Origin: Pterois miles
Taxonomy: Eukaryota > Chordata > Actinopteri > Perciformes > Scorpaenidae
Assembly: GCA_947000775.1 (NCBI GenBank)
Contig: CAMQGK010000514.1
Coordinates: forward strand, 2,330,001 to 2,394,000
DNA length: 64,000 nucleotides
Reading direction: 5' to 3'
The translations under genes were made by a program, and so were the position numbers. Positions 57,111-64,000 of the stretch are shown here, one piece after another (position 1 is the first letter of the stretch; every line of letters begins with the position of its first letter). The notes under the pieces were generated by a model. It was not told the DNA's origin. It made no database searches and saw nothing but the letters and a program-made list of their open reading frames with translations.

Positions 57111-58143
57111 GATACATAGGTGAATTGATTTTGCTTTCCCACCCCTAGTAATTATTGTGGCGAGCCATGCTTCTGCCTGGTGAGAGACGGACTAACACGG
57201 TTGGATTTGGTGTTTTCATGGGATTTACTGACAATAAGAGAAATACAGAATAACACCAGTCTTTTTTCCCTCAATCTGCCGACTCCCCTTTTCTCTCCTC
57301 TCATATTTATTTGTCTTTCCTTTCACTGCCCTTATTCAATCACGTCCTATTTGTTTCACCATCTCACAATGTCTCTCATCTACACACCAGTCCAGAGTTT
57401 AACAAGCAGCCAAATAAGCTCACTTTACAAACGCCGATCCACAGGCAGCGCTTTGCCAACACATCCAACACCTGACTCCAATTTAGAGACACGCACTGTC
57501 CAATTTACTCGTCACCCTCCTGACACCACGCGCTCCCTGGAGGAGTAAATCAAGTAGACGCAGCATGGATGCGTAGGCTACTCTCTGTGGTTGTATGTGG
57601 CTGCACGAATGTGTGTTTGTTCTCAGAATAAATTACCCACCACACACGTTCAGACAGCACGGAGGAGGAGAACCGAGTCAATACACAATGAATAATTGAT
57701 CCAGGAACTTCAACTTACAAATCCCTGTAGGCCTATTATATTGTACAGTGTAATGCAATACTGCACGCTGCCCGATCAATCATTAAACACAGCCTACATG
57801 TGCAGACACACACACACACTACGGAAGGCTACTTACTTCTGCCTCTCTGGGCTCCGTAATGATTTTTTTTTTTTGTCTTTAAACAGCAAAAATTGTATTA
57901 AAGTTCGGTACTTTCTTCTTGGCGTGAGTGGATACTGGAGATGGGTTTGTTTTGTTCTTCCTCTCTTCTCGCCTGTTATACACTCGAGACATGAGAATCC
58001 AGAGAGCAACAAAAAGCATGAATGAAAATGGAAAAACACAATTCGTCTATGAGGGAACATAACTGGGATCTTCAGCTGATTTAACTGCAATTATTGTTTC
58101 TTGGCAGGCAATTTACGCAGCATTCACAGAGGTTTTTCAGACA

Positions 58144-58145
<2 letters not shown>

Positions 58146-58190
<45 letters not shown>
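58146..58190. repeat. (AT)n microsatellite
   Basis: About 22 TA units; self-complementary and cruciform-prone. Confidence 0.95.
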
Positions 58191-58435
58191 TCCACCAATT
58201 TAGAGCTGCAAAAGATCAAAATACACGCAGCAGAATCAGAGGCATCATCTTTTTTTATTCCTCACATTCTTCTTCCTTGTCAAAACATTGCACCTGCATT
58301 ACCCACAATGCAACTCTGATGCCCAGGAAGAGCACTGGGCCTTGATCCCAATGGTCGTAGTGACCGAACGATGGTACTACAACTTCTGTGTCCGTTGCGT
58401 GACGTCTTTGGGCCCAAAAAGACTTTTTCCGATAG

Positions 58436-58795
58436 ACTTACATTCCCCAAGATTTTTACCCACTTTCCCAAGGTTTCCACCCACGTACCCAAGGTTTCTA
58501 CCCGCTTGTGCCCACTTGCCCAAGATTTCCACCCGTTTGCCCAAGATGTTGTACCTGCTTGGTCAAGGTTTCTACTAGCTTGCCTATGATTTCTGCCTGC
58601 TTGTCCAAGATTTCTACCCACTTTCCCAAGATTTCCACCCATTTGCCCAAGATTTCCACCCATTTGCCCAAGATTTCTACCCACTTGCCCAAGATTTCTA
58701 CCCACTTGCCCAAGATTTCTACCCACTTGCCCAAGATTTCTACCCACTTGCCCAAGATATTAACCAACTTGCCCAAGGATTTCTACCTGTTTGCT
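58436..58795 (-). repeat. 21-bp minisatellite, about 16 copies
   Basis: The unit, on the + strand, is CCAAGATTTCTACCCACTTGC plus a C, period 21, most regular at 58597-58760. Since 21 is a multiple of three, frames stay open on both strands (for example EILGKWVEILGKWV on the - strand). This is not a gene. Confidence 0.93.
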
Positions 58796-58990
58796 TATGG
58801 GGGATCTCTTAAATTATAGGTCCAGACCTGCTCTATATGAATATCTGAAGTGAACCACAACCTAAAAATTGCAAGTGGCATTAATATGTAAAAGAAATTA
58901 GTGGCCTCAAAACAAATTTTTGAGTAAGGTTACAACACCTTTTAGATACCTGATAATTACAAAATTTGATGTTTCACCCTTTTGATTATT
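58770..58990 (+). repeat. direct repeat paired with 62423-62650
   Basis: It shares CCAAGG.TTTCTACC, GGATCTCTT, CAGACCTGCTCTAT, CAACCTAAAAATTGCAAGT and TTACAAAATTTGATG in order with 62423-62650. Confidence 0.85.
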
Positions 58991-60207
58991 ATTACTCTGC
59001 ACTTGTCACTGTCACATTTTTACCCAGCCATCCGATCACAGTGGAGATCAGATAGACCCGTGGGTCCGTCCTGTCTCCCTGTGTACTTTCAGCCTTCCCT
59101 TCAACCAGAGCAAGTACTCTACTTGGCGCCGACATTTTTACTTATATGGCTGTTCTGTATCATAGTAACCAGACACAACCAAAGCACCACCTCACTGTCT
59201 CTCTGTAGTATTTAGTATTTGTTATTAAACTGCCATCTTTGTCATTTAAAAACATAATCATAGCCTGACAATAAAACTCATTTATATAGCACTAAAATCA
59301 GGATAAATGAAGTCATTTTCTTAAAAATTGCAGTTATACCACATATCATGCTGTTGAGCCGATCATTATTACTGCAGGGGAATTTCCTTCTCTGCGACTC
59401 TTAAGATAAGATAAGATAAGATGAACCTTTATTAGTCCCCGGAGGGAAATAATAAAATACTGTTATTGGTTACCAAAGGGGCCATTATCTGGTGTTTCCT
59501 TGTACAAAATACTGTTTCATGAGTTATAAACCTGCAGTTGTAGTGGTACATGAGGATTTAAAATAGTCATGTATCCCCTCTCAGTGTATTGTTAATTTTG
59601 GACAATCCCAAAAGATATTGGCATAGTGGATGTTGTTGACTACCAGCTCCCCAAAAAATGTATTTGGTTCTTAAATTTTTGTGAATACTTGTGGGAATTA
59701 AAATGTTTTTATTATGCTGACACGACTCCAGATTAAATTCTTTCATCGTGCAGAGGGCTTTGCTTATAATTTTACTGGGAGATCTAAAATCTAAAGCTGT
59801 GGCAATTTTAGGATGGTAGAGACAAACATGGCAAGAAAGTTTGAGCTGGGCACTTTTAATCAAAGATCAGAAGATTGATTGATTCAAAAAGATCTTCAGA
59901 TGGATGAAGAGACTGTTGGTCTGAGTCTCCTGCTGCTCCTCTGTCTGAATGTCTCTGATTCGGTTTGTCAGAGGAAACATTCGTCCTCTGTGTGTTTTTT
60001 CACGTTTTAAAGAAAAAAGGTTTCTGCCAATGAAAACACTCAAACTGAGAACATCTGCTTTACTGAGAGCTTGAAACAGCCTCCTTAATGCTGCCCTGAT
60101 ATATAGTTTTAAGCCTGGTGAGTCCATGTAATGCAAAGAGGTGCAAATTAATCCAAAAACGCAGATATGTTTCCCTGTTATGTCCTGAAAAAGATCTAAT
60201 AGAGGGG

Positions 60208-60280
60208 CGCTATGGTTCCAAGCTATAGACCAGACCAGCATGGCTTTATTGCTCCAAGCTATAGACCAGACCAGCATGGC
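60208..60280 (+). repeat. 37-bp tandem duplication
   Basis: CCAAGCTATAGACCAGACCA followed by GCATGGC occurs twice in succession. Confidence 0.85.
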
Positions 60281-60300
60281 ATCATCTTCAAGGCTGTGCT

Positions 60301-60707
60301 CTCTTTTGGGGGAAAGAAACTCGTCACAGGAGAGAAAATGATGAAAAGCTGTTGTGTAGCAGGTTTACTGAGGTTTTCGCAGTGACATCTGAGGCTCATA
60401 CGATACGTGAATATTCACTGTCAGTATGGTTAATGGCTAAATTACAGCTGGTTATTTACAGACAACACCTAGTCTAACAGGATTCAATCAGATGTGTGGA
60501 GATGTCTGGATCAGTAGCATCAGCCATTGTGTTGGATGGGGGAAGACTGAACGGACATGGCAGCAATCAACCTTCATTTATGAAGGTATCGTCCACGCTC
60601 AGGTTCTGGCAAGATCGTAAAATAAATATTAGATGTGTTTAAAAGACATGTCTAAACCTATGTTAAATACGTTTATGGGATCTTCCGTTTTCTTTCCCCC
60701 AAAAGAG
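60301..60707. mobile_element. possible MITE with 19-bp terminal inverted repeats
   Basis: CTCTTTTGGGGGAAAGAAA at 60301-60319 is the exact reverse complement of 60689-60707. The 407-bp span has no ORF that stands out. No obvious target-site duplication is seen, so this is tentative. Confidence 0.4.
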
Positions 60708-61336
60708 GGCGGGACCTTGACTTTTTGTGAAGTACTCGCATGTGCCGGTCTGATGTATAGACCATAAATTAACCGAATTAACCGATGCAGGTGGCATGGC
60801 GGCCAAAAATCATTATATGACAATCACTGGGCTAAATATGATAATCATGTATTCATACATAGTGAAAACTGGAATTGAACTAATTTGAACAGTAGATATA
60901 AAATGTAAAACAGAAGACAAAATAGTAATTTACAGTAAAGCATTTAGAAGATAACTTGAGCTTTAGAATAAAAATACAGTATATAATCTTAAAGGTGCCA
61001 AATACGGGATTTGGAGCATTTCTGTTGCCTCTCAACGGCTCTCAACATGGCGATGGCGAGCCACGACTTCAGCTAACGGTACTAACTGCGTTAGTGCAGA
61101 AAACGGCAAAAGTGCTGATACAGGTAACAGTGTTGACCTTGAGGGGGGACCTGAGGGCCGGTGCTATGCTTCCATGATGCCGCCATCGGTCAGGATAGTG
61201 TTATCAGCTGTAACCGCCGAAGGAGTCCAGTACAGAGGGGATACCAGGAGGTTGTGTATGGAAGGATTTAGATCACATGATGACAACTGAGTCATTTCTA
61301 TCCGCTAATGAAGACTGTGAGCTGTGGTTGAGTTAG

Positions 61337-61515
61337 GATCCATCCATCCATCCATCCATCCATCCATCCATCCATCCATCCATCCATCCATCCATCCATC
61401 TTCAACCCCTTATCCTGTTAGGGGTCGCGGAGGGCTGGAGCCGATCCCAGCTGGCATTGAGTGAAAGCGAGTTCACCCTGGACGGGTCGCCAGTCCATCG
61501 CAGGGCACATAGAGA
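61337..61515 (-). mobile_element. retroelement tail with (CATC)n, reverse copy
   Basis: (CCAT)n at 61339-61399 then CTTATCCTGTTAGGGGTCGC, GATCCCAGCTGGCATTGAGT and GGGTCGCCAGTCCATCGCAG, the reverse complement of the 38990 and 52505 copies. Confidence 0.7.
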
Positions 61516-62012
61516 CAGATCCTTGAGTTAGGATAATTTTGTCAAACATTCCTTTACAAAGAAAATCTGTCTGACAGCACACAAAAACAGATATTTTCTT
61601 CTGCAGCAGATGAAGACAGCTGTGACAGATAACTGACAGCTGGTGATAATTTTATTGAGGACGGTTTCAGTGGGAGTCTGCACTAAATGGCAGCTTCAGA
61701 GGCAAACTGCCCTCGTCAGAGTGGAGACGATGCCGGAGAGATGATATTTGAAGACTATCCAACACAGATGAAATCCATCATTCTGTCACACGGTCAAGTA
61801 GTCGCACAATAAGTCCATCAATCATCTGTGTTGCTATGGATTCTTGCTCACAGAGAGCATGTGCCAGCATCACAATCAGATGTGGTGTTGTTTATCTTGA
61901 GACCTTAGAGATGCTGTGAAGGAGGAAACACTTGAACTTGAACGACCAGCAATGCCGCCGTCATAACGGAGCCACTAATCAACCGTTTTATTTTTTTCAT
62001 GTCTTTCCTCAG

Positions 62013-62207
62013 AGGTGTCCCGAAACGACTCGTGTCCAGACCTGCCTGAGATCCAGAACGGCTGGAAGACCACGTCCCACATTGCACTGGTGCGAGGAGC
62101 TCGTATCACCTACCAGTGTGACCCTGGCTATGACCTGGTGGGCCGCGAGACCCTCACCTGTCAGTTAGACCTCTCCTGGAGCTCGCAGCCGCCATTCTGT
62201 GAGAAGA
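62013..62207 (+). CDS. sez6l: sez6l exon 11, Sushi3
   Basis: Acceptor CTTTCCTCAG ends at 62012 and donor GTAAGTT begins at 62208. The peptide (E)VSRNDSCPDLPEIQNGWKTT, SHIALVRGARITYQCDPGYD, then LTCQLDLSWSSQPPFCEK. Four Sushi cysteines at DSC, YQC, LTC and PFC and one sequon (NDS). VSRNDSC.DLPEIQNGWKT and RGARITYQCDPGYD distinguish SEZ6L from SEZ6 in my knowledge of the family. Phase 1 on both sides; one base (A) passes to exon 12. Confidence 0.95.
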
Positions 62208-62837
62208 GTAAGTTTGGTTGTTATTCATGCAGCTACGTTTGTGTGTAGAGATGGTCCCATACCACTTTGTCCTTCCTGATACCTAAACTTACAGTATCTG
62301 TATTTCAGTGGCTGAAACTGACAGCACAGTGAAGCTACGTCCAATAAATAAACTAAATAAACTCACAGAATGTCAGTGGAGGAAATATTCTTCTTATTAT
62401 GACAGATCTAGTTTTAAAACTCTCCAAGGTTTCTACCCACTTTCCCATGCAGGATCTCTTTTGGGGTCTCCAGTGCGGCTCAGACCTGCTCTATCTGAAA
62501 ATCTGAACTGAACTACAACCTAAAAATTGCAAGTTGAGTTAATATCTTAAAGAATTTAATGGCGTCCATAAAAAATTGCGGGTAGGGTTACGACACCTTT
62601 TAAATACCTGATAACTACAAAATTTGATTGATGTTTTCCCCTTTTGGTTATTTCTGTCTGGAACCCTGATATGTTGACTAGCTGTATTTGTTGCTATCCT
62701 CAGTTATAGATATATAGTTATAACTACTGGTCTAATTATGTATGATGTGTTTGGTTGTTTGTAGGCTATTATTTAACTATCAAGTCCTGATGGTCTGAAT
62801 GGCTTTATGTGTCCTTATATATTCCTCTTTTTCTCAG
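62208..62837. other. sez6l intron with dispersed repeat
   Basis: 630 bases; 62423-62650 is the partner of the repeat at 58770-58990 and carries a single 21-bp minisatellite unit at its start. No exon. Confidence 0.65.
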
Positions 62838-63029
62838 TCATGTACTGCTCAGACCCTGGCCACGTGGAGCACTCGACCAGGTCTCTGTCTGACCCCAAAC
62901 TCCTGGTGGGGACGACCATTCAGTACAGCTGCAACCCCGGCTTCATCCTGCAGGGCGGCGCCACCATCACCTGCTATGGCCGCGAGCCAGGGACCCCCGT
63001 GTGGACGTCTCGACTCCCTCACTGTGTTT
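62838..63029 (+). CDS. sez6l: sez6l exon 12, Sushi4
   Basis: Acceptor TTTTTCTCAG ends at 62837 and donor GTGAGTA begins at 63030. The peptide (I)MYCSDPGHVEHSTRSLSDPK, LLVGTTIQYSCNPGFILQGG and ATITCYGREPGTPVWTSRLP then HCV. Four cysteines (MYC, YSC, ITC, PHC) and the Trp before the last Cys define the module. It starts and ends in phase 1; the last T begins a Ser-class codon expected to continue into the Sushi5 exon beyond 64000. Confidence 0.95.
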
Positions 63030-64000
63030 GTGAGTATCAGAAAGAAACAACGATGGTCTATTAGGGTCATTGCAGGTTAAAAAAACAATAATTACAGAGC
63101 TGAGGTAGAGGGGTAAAAGAGAGAACAAAAACAAGATTCATGTTGAACATTTTTGAGAAAAAACTCACCAAGTTGTAAGATTATAAAGTCAGAAATTTAT
63201 GAGAAAAAAGCTCGGAAAAACACACACCATCTATTGTTGTTATTTTCTTTGTTTTGTTTTTTGTCTGTTTTTATTTTTTATTTAGTTTTTTGTTGTACAA
63301 AAAACTACTAAACAAAATGGGGAAAATATATATATAGTGGAGTGTTAAACCGTGGTGTTATTATGGTAAGGATGGCCTCTGAGCGAGGCGAAGTTCCTGA
63401 AACATGCATGTACCCCAGGGCTGTCAGTTAAATTATTAATTAATCATGATTAATCTCAAATTAATCACGTTTTTTATCTCTTCAAAATGTACTTTAATAG
63501 GAGATTTGTCAAGTATTTAACACGCTTATCAACATGGGAGTGGACAAATATGCTGCTTTATGTAAATGTATGTATATATTTATTATTGGAAATCAATTAA
63601 CAACATAATTGTGAATCATAAAGTGGGAATGTCTGTAAAGGGGAGACTCGTGGTTTCATATGATACCAGTATCTTCACTGTAGCTTTAAAACTGAACCTC
63701 CTACAACCTAAAAATCTGAAGCTGCCTTAAAGAAATTGGTGGCAATAACTGTGACAGTCCTAACATACAAGTTTTCTTTAATGTTTTTATGAACATAAAT
63801 AAAAACTAATACTATAGAAGTAACAGGAAAGCAGAGACAAACAACTTCTGACTTTGCCAAACTAATTGTTTAGTTTTACCAACAGTGGCCCTAATACACG
63901 TCGCAGAGACTTTATACTGTTTCTACTGTAAAAATAAGAAGACAAAGTAGGAAGTTAGTGGCTTTTATCTTCCAGGAAATAAAGCAAGTAGTTGTTTTGT
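63030..64000. other. sez6l intron, truncated by window end
   Basis: No exon before 64000. It holds a family A copy (63440-63770) and a piece similar to 825-870. Confidence 0.6.
63440..63770 (+). mobile_element. dispersed repeat family A
   Basis: Landmarks AGGAGATTTGTCAAGTATTT, ACATGGGAGTGGACAAATAT and GTCTGTAAAGGGGAGACTC, followed by TCATATGATACCAGTATCTT as in the 41.7-kb piece. Confidence 0.7.

Larger units (their letters stand above)
56371..62012. other. sez6l intron, 5.6 kb, repeat-rich
   Basis: It contains the second copy of the CpG-rich element with tandem tails, an (AT)n tract, a 21-bp minisatellite, LINE tail pieces and a (CATC)n-ended retroelement tail in reverse. 59000-61330 has no exon. 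Confidence 0.6.
40066..63029 (+). other. sez6l: sez6l gene, internal part (11 exons)
   Basis: The gene span covers the stalk through Sushi4. The joined exons total 2238 bases and keep one frame. Every junction is a GT donor and an AG acceptor. All Sushi exons are bounded by phase-1 introns, and each CUB is split at an internal intron, the arrangement I know for the SEZ6 family. The best family match is SEZ6L rather than SEZ6 or SEZ6L2, because of phrases such as DPEGYIDSSD, VTVYTGYGVELQVKSVNLS and VSRNDSC..LPEIQNGWKT. Signal peptide, Sushi5, transmembrane segment and tail are outside the window. Family members are neuronal type I membrane proteins acting in dendrite and synapse development and shed by BACE1 (family knowledge). 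Confidence 0.9.

Noticed and set aside
58280..58819. Repeat protein EILGKWV on the - strand
   Set aside because: Explained by a 21-bp minisatellite, open on both strands.

Overview
The window is genomic DNA of a ray-finned fish, most likely a percomorph teleost. It holds spliced vertebrate exons, long CA/GT tracts, no operon-like gene packing, and interspersed repeats of the type common in teleosts (a LINE C-terminal relic, LINE/SINE-like tails ending in GGAT or GAAT repeats, a tRNA-derived SINE head). The only protein-coding gene I can support is the middle part of a seizure-6-like gene, most likely sez6l, on the + strand. Eleven coding exons lie between 40066 and 63029. Their splice phases join without a break: 2238 coding bases, entered after the first base of a split codon and left after the first base of the next.

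The exons encode a Ser/Thr/Pro-rich stalk, then CUB1, Sushi1, CUB2, Sushi2, CUB3, Sushi3 and Sushi4. Each CUB domain is split over two exons and each Sushi domain is one exon. Exon 1 (signal peptide) is not seen and probably lies upstream, so positions 1-40065 would be mostly a very large first intron. The last Sushi domain, membrane segment and cytoplasmic tail should lie downstream of 64000. The order and wording match SEZ6L better than SEZ6, notably EVSRNDSC..LPEIQNGWKTTSH at the CUB3/Sushi3 junction. Members of this family are type I neuronal membrane proteins and known BACE1 substrates.

Layout: 1-8460 is non-coding with dispersed repeats, a perfect GC-rich hairpin (4132-4191) and a 55-bp tandem repeat. 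Three giant tandem arrays fill most of 10278-23404: a 20-bp minisatellite (4.5 kb), an (AGT)n array punctuated by a fixed core (3.9 kb), and a nearly pure pyrimidine (TCC)n array (1.35 kb). Next comes an AT-rich region with inverted arms (23.9-26.1 kb), then about 8 kb of mostly unique sequence with dispersed repeats, a 57-bp minisatellite (34.4-35.55 kb), a C-rich minisatellite inside a dispersed repeat (37.3-37.5 kb) and a LINE relic (38.7-39.15 kb). The gene's exons follow, and its introns hold more repeats: a TAGCTG array, a (TATCG)-like pentamer array, a 1.4-kb CA-rich array starting 8 bases after a splice donor, and a 21-bp minisatellite.

I see no complete new gene system, RNA gene or CRISPR array. 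The long ORFs of this window (over 1200 residues in the 10-21 kb region) are products of repeat units that keep frames open, not proteins. The most interesting signals are structural: repeat arrays that can be paired with an unexpanded copy of the same sequence elsewhere in the window, CpG-linked variation in the 20-bp array, two near-identical inverted copies of a CpG-rich element 53 kb apart, a perfect hairpin, and the CA array abutting a splice donor.
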